Below, in pieces: positions 1 to 9,849 of a stretch of 64,000 nt of DNA (position 1 is the stretch's first letter; every line of letters begins with the position of its first letter). Source of the stretch: JBMOMT01 sp049324835 (GTDB lineage Bacteria; Chloroflexota; Anaerolineae; CAYNKW01); NCBI GenBank assembly GCA_049324835.1, contig JBMOMT010000011.1:62001-126000 (forward strand), read 5' to 3'. The notes below the pieces were generated by a model that did not search any database, had not been told where the DNA came from, and worked only from the letters and a program-made list of their open reading frames with translations. Both the position numbers and the translations under genes were made by a program.

Positions 1-1692
1 CAGCCGGGGCAGCGGCAGAAACAGCGCCGAACGAGGCCCAACGACCACGTCGATCAACCCATCTCGGGCGCGACGCCACACGTCTTGCCGCTCGGCCACA
101 CCGAGCGCGCTGTGATACACCGCCACCCGCCCCGGAAAGCGGGCCGTGAAACGCCGCACCGTCTGCGCGGTGAGGCTGATCTCGGGCACCAGCGCCATAC
201 CCTGCCGCCCGCTGGCCAGCACCTCGGCCAGCGCCCGCAAATAAAGCTCTGTCTTGCCGCTGCCGGTGACGCCGTGCAGCAGGAAAACGGGGGGTGAGTG
301 AGACGGCTGCCAGGCGGCCGCGTCGATCAAAGACGGCTGCATCTCGGCCCAGGCGGCTGCCTGATCGGGGGTGAGCGGCGGGGGTATTTGTGCCGGCGCG
401 GCTCTATCTGCCTGAGGATCGCGCCACTCTTCGGCCCCGGCCAGCTCGATCAGACCCAACGCCTCCAGGCGATGCAGGTCTTGCAGCGAGCAGCCCGTCT
501 CGGCATAGAGCCAGCTCACCCAGAGTTGTTCGCCGCGCTGCTGCAAAAGGTGCAGCACAGCGGCCTGTTTCTGACCACCGCTCGACGCCAGGGCCCGATT
601 TTGGGCCTCCTCTGGCGGCAGAGCAGACCATACCAGCGGCTCTTGCACCATCCGCTCGATAGCGCCGGCCCTTTCCAGCGCCCGGAGTGTTGCACCCGAG
701 ACGCCCACCGCCTGACGCAGGGCCTGCCGCGTCAACGGGCCGGGATGCCCGGCCAGATAACGCAGCGCGTCGGCCTGTCGGGGGGCGCGGTTCTCGATCT
801 CGCCCGCCAACCGGGCCAGATCATCGGCCGGCAGCAGGGGCAGGATCGTCTCCTGGCGAGGGGTGAGGTTCAGCCAGCCACGGCGGGCCAATGCCTGCAC
901 CGGGCTGGGAGAACATTCGGCGGCCCGACAAACGGCCTCCAGTGTGGGCAGTGGATCGTCGGTGGCCGCCAGGTAACGCAGCACCCGCGCCTGGGCCGAA
1001 TCGTGGCCCAGGTGGGGTTGTGCGGCGGCGATGGCGGCATCGTCGGCCAGCAGCCGGACGAAACGAACCTGCCGGGCAGGTCCGCCTGGCGGCGGCAGAA
1101 CCACCTCGCCCGTCACCAGCCGGCGGCGGCGAAGGTGGGCCAGCGCACGGCGGATCGTGTTGCGTTTGAGCTTGAGGCGATTTTGAATCTGCGACAGGCG
1201 CAGCGACCCTTCGCGGGCGAGCAGATCCATCACGGCGCGGCTGGCGCCGGTGAGATCGGCCGGCAGCGGCTGATCGGCGTTTGCGAGCCGGTAGACGGCG
1301 CGGGGGGGGCGGACCAGGCCGGGCGGCAGCATGGCAAACAGACAGTGCGACAGCGTCGTCAGGTATTCGTCGGCCATCCACCGGGCCAGAGCGATCTGGT
1401 GGGCCGTGACGACCGGCCGGGGCAGCGCCAGCGCGACGATCTCTCTGAGTGGTAGCGCTGGCGCCGCCTGGCTCCGCGCGACGACGATGCCATAAGCCTG
1501 GACAGCGCCAAAAGGGACGATCACCAGATGGCCGGGAAGCAGACGATCCAGCAGGGCAGGCGGTACACGGTAATGAAACGTGTGGCCCAGAGGCTCGGCT
1601 TCGGCCTCTGGGCTGTCAATGGCATGATTCGGCTGCGCCGGCAGGGCGGAGCGGCGGAGGCGAACGTTCACGGCGACCTGGGCATAACTCAC
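1..1692 (-). CDS. priA: Primosomal protein N' (PriA helicase), 3' end outside window
   Basis: Replication-restart superfamily 2 DNA helicase that reloads the replisome at stalled forks. The N-terminal 3'-DNA-end-binding domain is recognisable (LPGHLVIVPFG, then HQIALARWMADEY). The Walker A motif GVTGSGKTE has its lysine near residue 480, followed by the helicase stretch DVVVGPRSALF, after which the window ends. In E. coli PriA the Walker A lies near residue 230, so this protein carries roughly 250 extra residues before the helicase core. These read as a series of winged-helix-like modules at about residues 140-185, 229-272, 302-347 and 372-417. The GTG start overlaps the stop of the upstream gene (GTGA), implying translational coupling. 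The reading frame is open throughout; the C-terminal zinc-binding part lies beyond position 1. Confidence 0.93.
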   Translation of the reverse strand, partial: MSYAQVAVNVRLRRSALPAQPNHAIDSPEAEAEPLGHTFHYRVPPALLDRLLPGHLVIVPFGAVQAYGIVVARSQAAPALPLREIVALALPRPVVTAHQIALARWMADEYLTTLSHCLFAMLPPGLVRPPRAVYRLANADQPLPADLTGASRAVMDLLAREGSLRLSQIQNRLKLKRNTIRRALAHLRRRRLVTGEVVLPPPGGPARQVRFVRLLADDAAIAAAQPHLGHDSAQARVLRYLAATDDPLPTLEAVCRAAECSPSPVQALARRGWLNLTPRQETILPLLPADDLARLAGEIENRAPRQADALRYLAGHPGPLTRQALRQAVGVSGATLRALERAGAIERMVQEPLVWSALPPEEAQNRALASSGGQKQAAVLHLLQQRGEQLWVSWLYAETGCSLQDLHRLEALGLIELAGAEEWRDPQADRAAPAQIPPPLTPDQAAAWAEMQPSLIDAAAWQPSHSPPVFLLHGVTGSGKTELYLRALAEVLASGRQGMALVPEISLTAQTVRRFTARFPGRVAVYHSALGVAERQDVWRRARDGLIDVVVGPRSALFLPLPRL

Positions 1693-3182
1693 GAATCGCC
1701 TGCCTTTTGCTCTCTGTTGCCCTGGTCAAAAAAGAGGCTCAGGCGGTCGATGCGACGACCATCGAGCGTCTCCACCCGCAGACGAATGCCATCGGCGCGG
1801 ACCTGGTCGCCTACCTGGGCCAGGCGGCGCAGACGGCCCAGCACATAACCAGCGATGGTGTCATAGTGAGGGTCGGCCAGTTGCAGGCCGAATTCTTCGT
1901 TGACCTCTTTTATCTGCATCAGGCCACTGATGATCACGCTGCCGTCGGGCAGCCGCTCGATCTGTGGCTCGTCCTGGTCAAAAGCATCCTGCACGTCGCC
2001 GACGATCTCTTCCAGCAGGTCTTCCAGCGTCACCAGGCCGGCCGTGCCGCCGAACTCGTCCAGAAGGATGGCGATGTGCTGTTTCTTGCGACGAAATTCC
2101 ACCAGCAGGTCGTCCACGCGAATGTTTTCCGGCAAAAAGATAGCTTTGCGCATCACGCCGCGCACAGTGGTGACTTTTTGGGGTTCGCTGTGCACCACGC
2201 GCACCACGTCCTTGAGGTGAACGATGCCCAAGATGTGATCCAGATCGTCCTCGTAGACCGGGAACTTGGTCAGGGAGTGAGTGGCGGCCAGTTGGGCCAC
2301 GTCTTCCAGGGCCGCCATTGCCGGCACGACGATCATCTCGGTGCGGGGCACCATCACCTGCCGTGCGGCCAGGCGGCCAAAGTCAAACACGGCGTACAAC
2401 ATCTCTCGTTCCTCGGCGGCCAACACCCCACCTTCGTGGCTGGCCTCCACCAGCATGCGTAATTCGGCGACAGAATGCACCCGCCCGTGCCCGCTGGTCG
2501 GCTGGATGCCAAAGAGACGCAACAGCGTATTGCCGGCGCCGTTGAGCGCCCAGATGGCAGGCCGAAACAGGTGAAGCGTCCACTCGGTGGGCCGGGCAAC
2601 GACGAGGGCCGTACGTTCAGGGTCCTGAAGGGCGATCGACTTGGGCGCCAACTCGCCAACGACCACGTGCATAAAGGTGATAAAGACAAAAGCCACTGTC
2701 CCGGCAATCGAGTGAGCCGCCGCGCCGATCCATGCTTCGGGCAGGAAATGCAACAAAGGCACCAGCAGGTCGGCCAGGGCCGGCTCACCCACCCAGCCCA
2801 ACCCCAGGCTGGCGAGGGTGATGCCCAGTTGGGTGGCGGCAATGAAACGATCCGGATCGGCAACGGCCCGCCCGACGACCACCGCCGTGCGGTTGCCCTG
2901 GGCGATGAGCTCCTCTATTCGGGTGCGACGCACACTGACCAGGCTGAACTCGGCGGCGACAAAAAAAGCATTGAGTCCAACCAGGACAAAGACGCTGATC
3001 ACACGCAAAAAAGTGTCCGAAGAAAAAGCGGATGGTTCTGTCGGACCATTCTGACCATCGACGGCTGCTTCGGCCACGCCGCGCCAGGGCCAGATGATAC
3101 CGCTCAAGCCTCCCAGGAGCAGGCCCAGGAGGACAAGACCGGCCAGGATAGCCGACGAGCGTTTCACGACCGTTGCTTTCAT
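1689..3182 (-). CDS. CNNM/CorC (HlyC/CorC, UPF0053) family membrane protein
   Basis: A 497-residue hemolysin-C/CorC-type protein. It has an N-terminal signal or anchor segment (about residues 10-30), a DUF21/CNNM transmembrane domain (about 60-240, including FFVAAEFSLVSVRRTR), a CBS-domain pair (about 260-390, with MVPRTEMIVVP and LLDEFGGTAGLVTLEDLLEE) and a C-terminal transporter-associated domain. Family members are linked to divalent cation (Mg/Co) homeostasis, but the transported ion cannot be read from sequence. The ATG follows a good SD (GAGGAAAG). The gene lies downstream of the Memo-family gene and is coupled to priA by a GTGA overlap. The sequence just upstream duplicates the end of the neighbouring coding region (see the 3183-3304 entry). 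Confidence 0.9.
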   Translation of the reverse strand: MKATVVKRSSAILAGLVLLGLLLGGLSGIIWPWRGVAEAAVDGQNGPTEPSAFSSDTFLRVISVFVLVGLNAFFVAAEFSLVSVRRTRIEELIAQGNRTAVVVGRAVADPDRFIAATQLGITLASLGLGWVGEPALADLLVPLLHFLPEAWIGAAAHSIAGTVAFVFITFMHVVVGELAPKSIALQDPERTALVVARPTEWTLHLFRPAIWALNGAGNTLLRLFGIQPTSGHGRVHSVAELRMLVEASHEGGVLAAEEREMLYAVFDFGRLAARQVMVPRTEMIVVPAMAALEDVAQLAATHSLTKFPVYEDDLDHILGIVHLKDVVRVVHSEPQKVTTVRGVMRKAIFLPENIRVDDLLVEFRRKKQHIAILLDEFGGTAGLVTLEDLLEEIVGDVQDAFDQDEPQIERLPDGSVIISGLMQIKEVNEEFGLQLADPHYDTIAGYVLGRLRRLAQVGDQVRADGIRLRVETLDGRRIDRLSLFFDQGNREQKAGDS

Positions 3183-3304
3183 ATCTTTCCTCGTATCTTC
3201 TCAATAACTTGGGACAGGATGTAGGGCAAGTTGGCAACTTGCCGGGACGCAATTTGTCAAATTGCGCTACGCGCCCCCACTTTTTGAAAAGATATCTTTC
3301 CTCG
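3183..3304. repeat. Palindromic element flanked by 13-bp direct repeats
   Basis: A perfect 13-bp direct repeat (ATATCTTTCCTCG) occurs at 3181-3193 and 3292-3304. Between the copies lie two palindromes: GGCAAGTT/AACTTGCC at about 3225-3243 and CGCAATTTG/CAAATTGCG at about 3248-3266. The left copy is the ribosome-binding site of the CNNM gene. The right copy is inside the last codons of the Memo-family gene, whose stop codon falls within the second palindrome. The arrangement looks like a small palindromic insertion with target duplication; that origin is inference. Confidence 0.6.
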
Positions 3305-4138
3305 ATAAATGGCGCCGGCCGCGTAGCCAACGACACTGCTACGATCGCCGGTGACGTCGCCCGAGTTGGCATAGTGGAGAATACGCGCCTCGTTGGCTCC
3401 CAACGCCCGCGCCGCCAACATCGTCGCCACCACCGGGCCGCCGCCGCAGGCTTCTGCCTTGCCGTTGTGCAGGGCCTGAGCCAGACCCTCCGGATCGAAA
3501 GCGTCGATGTACGTGAGGGCTTGGCGATCCAGGCGCACGGCGTGGTCATACGTGTAAAAGTGAGACAGATCCGTACTGGCCACCAGCAGGGCCGACCGTC
3601 CGCGCAAGATAACGGCCAGAGCGGCAGCCAGCCTCTGGCAGGCGTGCAGCGATTGGCTGCCCATCATCACCGGCAATAGTTTGAACTCAGCCAGCACCAC
3701 CTGCAAGAACGGCAACTGGATCTCGAGCGAGTGTTCGTTGTCGAAAGCGGCGCGCTGCAGGCCCACCGCCGCGTCTAACTCGTCCACGGCCAGCGCATCG
3801 AGAGGCACCAATCCCAACGGTGTGCGGTAACAAGCTGCCTGGCTGGTGACATATTCACCCAGCGGCCTGCGATGCAGCGGTGAGATGACCACCACCAGCT
3901 CCAAGGAGCGGGCCGTTTCTTCGGCGGCCTGTAGCTGACGATAGGCGCAAGCTGCCACCTGGCCGGAATAAACGTAACCCGCGTGGGGCGCGATCAAGCC
4001 CATCAACTGCCCTTCGAGCGGCTGCGGCTCGACTGCCGCCAGAAAATCGACGATCGTCTGGCGCAGGGTCTCTGCCTGGCCAGGATACCAACTGCCAGCG
4101 ATGAGTGATTCTCGGATGTCTGCCGCCTTTTGCCCCAT
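3257..4138 (-). CDS. amrB: Memo-family protein (AmmeMemoRadiSam system protein B)
   Basis: A 293-residue Memo-like protein, structurally related to class III extradiol dioxygenases but with no firmly assigned reaction in bacteria. Family hallmarks are the N-terminal GSWYPGQ, the metal-site region LIAPHAGYVYSG (about residues 55-66), the H..LE.QLPFL stretch, ASTDLSHF and the C-terminal GYAAGAI. The usual partners AMMECR1 and AmrS are not in this window. The ATG at 4138 is preceded by a strong AGGAGGT at ideal spacing; an upstream extension in the same frame is not supported. The last about ten residues after YRGKI are probably read from an inserted palindromic element. Confidence 0.85.
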   Translation of the reverse strand: MGQKAADIRESLIAGSWYPGQAETLRQTIVDFLAAVEPQPLEGQLMGLIAPHAGYVYSGQVAACAYRQLQAAEETARSLELVVVISPLHRRPLGEYVTSQAACYRTPLGLVPLDALAVDELDAAVGLQRAAFDNEHSLEIQLPFLQVVLAEFKLLPVMMGSQSLHACQRLAAALAVILRGRSALLVASTDLSHFYTYDHAVRLDRQALTYIDAFDPEGLAQALHNGKAEACGGGPVVATMLAARALGANEARILHYANSGDVTGDRSSVVGYAAGAIYRGKISFQKVGARSAI

Positions 4139-4190
4139 ACGACACCTCCTGCGCCTGCCAAATTCGGCCAATCGGCTCAAGATCATTATA

Positions 4191-5027
4191 TCACAGAACC
4201 GTGAACCGGTTAAAGAGGGCCATCCATTGCAGCCCCAGATCGCCCGGCAGGTGGGTGAGGACGCGCCAGCGCAGCGTGCCCAGGACGGTGATCGCCACCA
4301 GCGCCGCCGCCGCCAGCGCCAGCGGCAGCAGTTTTGAGCGCAACGAGGTAACATCTAAAAGCTGCGGCGCGCCCTGGCTGTCGAAAACCACTCTGTACCG
4401 CGGGCGCAACAGCCAGCTCACGACGCTGCCCCCCAGCAGGCCGCCCAGATGTCCCCAGACGTCGATGCCCGGCACAGAGAAACTGAGGCCCAGATTGAAC
4501 AGGATGACCAACACGATGTTGGTCAGCGCCTGGCGCCCACGCCGACCCAGCATCTGACGATGCCCGGCCACAAAGACGGCCATGGCCGCAATCAGGCCAA
4601 AGATGGCGCCCGACGCCCCCGCAGAGAGTGATGCGCTGAGCGCATAACTGGCCACACTGCCCGCCAGCCCGCTGAACAGATAGATGATCAAAAAGCGCCC
4701 CCTGCCGAAAAGGCTCTCCACCTGAGGGCCAAGACTGTAAAGGGCGTAACTGTTGAACAGCAGGTGCATCAGCCCAATGTGCAAAAACATCGCCGTCAAG
4801 AGCCGCCAGTACTGGCCGGCGGCGATCAGCCAGGGCACTTTGGCGCCAAAACGCACCAGCACGTCGGCGCGGGTCGAACCGCCACTGAAGGTCATCAGCA
4901 GCCAGATGACGAGGTTCAAAGCGAGGATGAGCCACGAAAACAGGGGCTTGCTCTGGGTCAGCGCCAGACGCACAGGCATCGGCGGCCTCTGAGGCAAGGT
5001 CGGTTCTGAGGAGAAATGCTCGTCCAT
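4191..5027 (-). CDS. Rhomboid-family intramembrane serine protease
   Basis: A 278-residue multi-pass membrane protein. The catalytic serine is in GASGAIFGL (S139) and the partner histidine in DVWGHLGG (H193), giving the rhomboid Ser-His dyad. The MHLLFNSYAL helix motif precedes them. About six or seven hydrophobic segments run from residue 30 to 210, followed by a C-terminal tail with another hydrophobic stretch. Substrates are unknown. It sits 24 bp downstream of gmk and upstream of the Memo-family gene, probably in the same transcript. Confidence 0.9.
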   Translation of the reverse strand: MDEHFSSEPTLPQRPPMPVRLALTQSKPLFSWLILALNLVIWLLMTFSGGSTRADVLVRFGAKVPWLIAAGQYWRLLTAMFLHIGLMHLLFNSYALYSLGPQVESLFGRGRFLIIYLFSGLAGSVASYALSASLSAGASGAIFGLIAAMAVFVAGHRQMLGRRGRQALTNIVLVILFNLGLSFSVPGIDVWGHLGGLLGGSVVSWLLRPRYRVVFDSQGAPQLLDVTSLRSKLLPLALAAAALVAITVLGTLRWRVLTHLPGDLGLQWMALFNRFTVL

Positions 5028-5051
5028 GATCGCACCAAAAGTAAAAGGCCG

Positions 5052-5672
5052 TCACAGCCAGACGCAGCGAGGCTGCACCCGGCATTTCTCGGCAGTGATG
5101 ATGGCCACAATCTGCTCCACCGTTTCATCCAGGTCGCCATCACGATTGATCACCAGGTAATCAAAGTCGGCCATCTGTCTCAATTCCTGTCGGGCGGTGT
5201 CCAACCGTCGCTGCAGCATGGCCGCCGGTTCTGTCCGGCGCGCACGCAAACGGGCCACCAGCTCGTCTTCAGAGGCAGCCGATAAAAAGATCAACACCGC
5301 TTCAGGTACGAGCTTGCGGATGGTGGCCGCGCCCTGCACGTCGAGACGCAGGATCACGTCCTGACCACTCTCCAGAGCCTGGCGCACCTGGGCTTTGGGA
5401 ATGCCTTTGTACTCGCCGTAGACCAGGGCGTGCTCCAGCAGATCGTCCTGCTGCACCATGCGGACAAACTCGTCCGTCGAAACGAAAAAATAATCCTGGC
5501 CATGCACTTCTCCAGGACGTTGAGGGCGCGTGGTGGCCGTCACCACGAAATAAAAGGGGCAGCCCAGCTCTTTCATACGTTTGATGGTGGCATCTTTGCC
5601 TACGCCCGAAGGGCCAGAGATGACGATGAGCAGCGGCTGCGGCACACGCGTGTACGGATCGAGCGTCGTCAA
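5052..5672 (-). CDS. gmk: Guanylate kinase
   Basis: Converts GMP plus ATP to GDP plus ADP, feeding GTP synthesis. The P-loop is GPSGVGKDA (about residues 20-28). Further family motifs are TTRPQRPGEVHGQDYFFV in the GMP-binding domain, EYKG, and DVQGAATI (Walker B/lid region). Length 206 aa matches the family. The start is TTG with AGGAG about nine bases upstream; no ATG is better placed. It is transcribed away from the FmdB-type gene and leads the rhomboid-Memo-CNNM-priA series. Confidence 0.95.
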   Translation of the reverse strand: MTTLDPYTRVPQPLLIVISGPSGVGKDATIKRMKELGCPFYFVVTATTRPQRPGEVHGQDYFFVSTDEFVRMVQQDDLLEHALVYGEYKGIPKAQVRQALESGQDVILRLDVQGAATIRKLVPEAVLIFLSAASEDELVARLRARRTEPAAMLQRRLDTARQELRQMADFDYLVINRDGDLDETVEQIVAIITAEKCRVQPRCVWL

Positions 5673-5688
5673 CGGGGGGTTCTCCTGT

Positions 5689-5717
5689 TTGATTCCAAAT
5701 AACGATTGCGCTATAAT
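5689..5717 (+). promoter_or_regulatory. Sigma70-type promoter for the FmdB-like gene
   Basis: TTGATT at 5689-5694 and TATAAT at 5712-5717 are separated by exactly 17 bp. The predicted transcript starts about 30 bases before the ATG at 5756. Confidence 0.75.
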
Positions 5718-5755
5718 TGGCGCTGACTGAGACCTGTCCAGTGGGGAGGAAAGAA

Positions 5756-6148
5756 ATGCCCATCTATGAATATCGCTGCCACGACTGCCGCCGACGGGTC
5801 AGCATTTTCTGGCGAAATTTCAGCGACCTGGAAGCCGATAGCCCCCCTCGCTGCCCGCGTTGCGGTGGCACTCGCCTGACGCGGCTCATCTCGCGGGTGG
5901 CAGTGCTGCGCTCCGAGGAGGGCCATCTGGACGATCTGACCGATCCGGGCATGCTGGCCGGGCTCGACGATCAAGATCCCCGGAGCATCGCCCGATGGAT
6001 GCGCCGCATGAGTCGGGAGACGGGCGAGGACCTGGGGCCAGAGTTCGATCAAGTGGTCGATCGCCTGGAGGCCGGAGAAAGCCCGGAAGACATCGAGGCG
6101 GCCATGCCCGAACTCGGCGGCGATCTGGAGCCGACTGATCTCGACTGA
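5756..6148 (+). CDS. FmdB-type zinc-ribbon protein
   Basis: A 130-residue protein beginning MPIYEYRC, the signature of FmdB/CxxC_CxxC regulatory zinc ribbons. Two knuckles are visible: CHDC (about residues 8-11) and CPRCGG (about 33-38). The C-terminal half is acidic and helical and unlike any family I can name. FmdB members are proposed regulators of amidase/formamidase genes, but no such target is nearby. The ATG is chosen because GGGGAGGA precedes it and MPIYEY is the canonical start. Confidence 0.85.
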   Translation: MPIYEYRCHDCRRRVSIFWRNFSDLEADSPPRCPRCGGTRLTRLISRVAVLRSEEGHLDDLTDPGMLAGLDDQDPRSIARWMRRMSRETGEDLGPEFDQVVDRLEAGESPEDIEAAMPELGGDLEPTDLD

Positions 6149-6171
6149 CTCTTCCAGGCCGTGTCATAACA

Positions 6172-6501
6172 TCAAAACCTCTCTGCACGATCCACGCTGA
6201 GAACAAACACCACCGCGCCGCCCACCTGCACCTCCACCGGCGAGGGCATGTACAACTCACCCGACTCCATGACCGGCGGCAGCGGGTTGACGTATTGGGT
6301 GCGCGTGTGACAGTTCTTACGAATGATGCCCATCACATCGCTCACCTTGTCGTCGTCGGTGCCGATGAGAACGGTGGCGTTACCCTGCCGCAAAAAGCCG
6401 CCGGTGGTACTGATGGTGGTGGCGCGTTGGCCGGCCCGCATCAGGGCATCGTTCAGCCCCTTGGCGTCATCGCTGTTGACGATGCACACGATCAGTTTCA
6501 T
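6172..6501 (-). CDS. darA: Cyclic-di-AMP receptor, DarA/PstA PII-like family
   Basis: A 109-residue PII-like signal protein (DUF970 family) that in Firmicutes binds c-di-AMP as a trimer. It starts MKLIVCIVNSDDA and contains the T-loop signature STTGGFLRQGNATVLIG (about residues 28-44). The start at 6501 is supported by a purine-rich SD (GGAAGGGG) and by family length. It follows tmk by 2 bp; the tmk-darA (yaaQ) order is the one seen in Bacillus. Its presence implies c-di-AMP signalling; no synthase is in this window. Confidence 0.9.
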   Translation of the reverse strand: MKLIVCIVNSDDAKGLNDALMRAGQRATTISTTGGFLRQGNATVLIGTDDDKVSDVMGIIRKNCHTRTQYVNPLPPVMESGELYMPSPVEVQVGGAVVFVLSVDRAERF

Positions 6502-6503
6502 GT

Positions 6504-7186
6504 TCACCCCCCTTCCGGCGCGTGCGCCGAAATATGTGCGTGATTGATCCAGGATTGCAAACGAGCAAAAACCGCTCTCGCGATCTCTTGATGTACCGAT
6601 TCGACCGGAGCGCGTGCGTCCACGATCAGCCAACGCTCAGGCTCTGCCGCTGCCAGGCGCCGATAACCTTGCCCCACGCGGCGGTGAAAATCCACCGCTT
6701 CCCGATCCAGCCGATTCCACTCGGCGTCTTCTCTCTCGTGCGCCTGATGTTTACGCCGCAAACCTTCTTCCACCGGAATGTCCAGGTAGACGATCAGGTC
6801 TGGCCGCAACCCACCGGTGGCAAAAGCCGTGATGGCGCGTAAAACCTCCAGATCCAACCGGCGACCATAACCCTGGTAGGCCAGAGTCGACTCGGCGTAA
6901 CGATCACACAACACGATGCGACCCTGAGCCAGGGCCGGACGGATCACCTGGCCCACCAACTGCGCCCGTGAGGCGGAATAGAGCAGTATCTCGGTGGCGG
7001 CCAGCATGGCCGTATTGGCGGTATCGTGCAGCACGCGCCGGATCTGATCCCCGATGGCCGTGCCGCCCGGCTCGCGGGTCTGCAAAACAGCATGGCCTGC
7101 CTGCTGCAAAACAACGCCGAGACGATGGATCTGGGTGGTTTTGCCGCTGCCATCCGGCCCTTCGAAGGTGATCAACAGACCGCTGA

Positions 7187-7190
<4 letters not shown>
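6504..7190 (-). CDS. tmk: Thymidylate kinase
   Basis: Phosphorylates dTMP to dTDP. The P-loop FEGPDGSGKTT is at about residues 8-18, the DRYAEST (DRx) motif near 92, and a lid region follows. The length of 228 aa is usual. The ATG at 7190 overlaps the stop of the upstream R3H ATPase (ATGA), and the darA gene follows after 2 bp, so the three are likely one transcript. An in-frame upstream extension would run into the neighbouring coding sequence and is rejected. Confidence 0.95.
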
Positions 7191-8704
<1,514 letters not shown>

Positions 8705-8761
8705 GGATGGTCTCTACTCCATGTCAAGATGACTAAATGTCGTCGACAGGCAGCCAGGCAG

Positions 8762-9781
8762 TCAAACCGATTCGGTGTGATGGCTGGCCTGGCGGCCATT
8801 GGCCGGTGAAACGGTGGGTGTGGTCACTTCGGCTCGTTTCTCCAGCGCCGGCCTGACCGCTCGTACCACATCCAGCATACGCACGGCCGTATGCTTGACC
8901 ACAAAAACCCGACTGAGCAGATGCTCAAAACCTGTGTCTTGTAACACGGCCCGCAAGCCACCCTGAAAATCTCGCACGCCGCAGTAAACCGGCGCCGTTG
9001 GCGCCTCGACCAGCGTATCCAGGCCGCAGTTCAACAAGTGGATTGCCAGGTCGTAGGCTTGTGGGTGCAGCAGCACGTACATCCAGTGGCCGGTCTGGCC
9101 CAGCCGGAGTGTCAGACAGCCGACGATTTCTCTCTCTTTTTCCAGCACGAACGAGCGGTTGTTGTTATCGTGCCGACCCACACTGAGCGGGCAAAAAGGG
9201 CCACGGCCGGCAAAATTTTCGGCCTGCTGAACCTGCTTGGAAGCCACCGCTGCGTAAAGCTGTTGCACACCGACGATGTCCTGCAGGTCATAAGGACGCA
9301 CGGTTGCTTCGGAGGCCGTCTGGATCTGAAACGTGTTTGCGCCGTTCAGACAAAAGACGTCTTCGCGCGAAAAAACGTTAAAACCCACCTGACCAAACAG
9401 GGACACCTCTTCTCCACCACCGGGCAGGCAGGCATACAAACGTTCCACGCCGCGTTTCCCGGCCTCGTGCACCATGCCGGTCAGCAATCGCAGCCACACA
9501 TCTGCCTCAGACAGATCGCTGAGCAATGGCGCCATGAAAAGGATATCAGCCTCAGGGCGCGCCCGCCGCTCGCGCATCTGGACAAAGCCCTCGGCCTGGT
9601 TATCACCCTCCCGGACGACGTAGGTGAGAGCGCCAAGCTCACCCACCGTAAAAAAGGCTGCCAGCGCGGCGCGCAAAGGATGATAGGGTTGGGTCAGGCT
9701 CTCTTCCAGATGAAAAGCGATGCCCCTGTGCTGCAAACGGTTCACCAAAAAGAGGTGCCTGGGGGTAAAGATACCGGTCAT
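8762..9781 (-). CDS. GNAT-fold-like protein of unknown substrate
   Basis: A 339-residue protein that reads as two degenerate acetyltransferase-like halves. The first (about residues 1-150) includes YVVREGDNQAEGFVQMR and MVHEAGKRGVERLYACLP followed by FGQVGFNVFSRED, a pattern typical of GNAT motif A/B helices. The second half (160-320) repeats this more loosely. I cannot assign a substrate. The ATG at 9781 is preferred to an in-frame TTG 18 bases upstream; neither has a clear SD. It precedes the R3H ATPase by about 57 bp. Confidence 0.5.
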   Translation of the reverse strand: MTGIFTPRHLFLVNRLQHRGIAFHLEESLTQPYHPLRAALAAFFTVGELGALTYVVREGDNQAEGFVQMRERRARPEADILFMAPLLSDLSEADVWLRLLTGMVHEAGKRGVERLYACLPGGGEEVSLFGQVGFNVFSREDVFCLNGANTFQIQTASEATVRPYDLQDIVGVQQLYAAVASKQVQQAENFAGRGPFCPLSVGRHDNNNRSFVLEKEREIVGCLTLRLGQTGHWMYVLLHPQAYDLAIHLLNCGLDTLVEAPTAPVYCGVRDFQGGLRAVLQDTGFEHLLSRVFVVKHTAVRMLDVVRAVRPALEKRAEVTTPTVSPANGRQASHHTESV

Positions 9782-9849
9782 GTTAGCTGTTGGTCTCAAA
9801 AGATTCGGCCCAATGGTCTGAGGAGTTTATTGTACTATCTTTTCGCACG

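Noticed and set aside
298..1455. Long plus-strand open frame opposite priA
   Set aside because: High-GC antisense frame with no recognisable motif; the minus strand encodes clear PriA motifs in one continuous frame.
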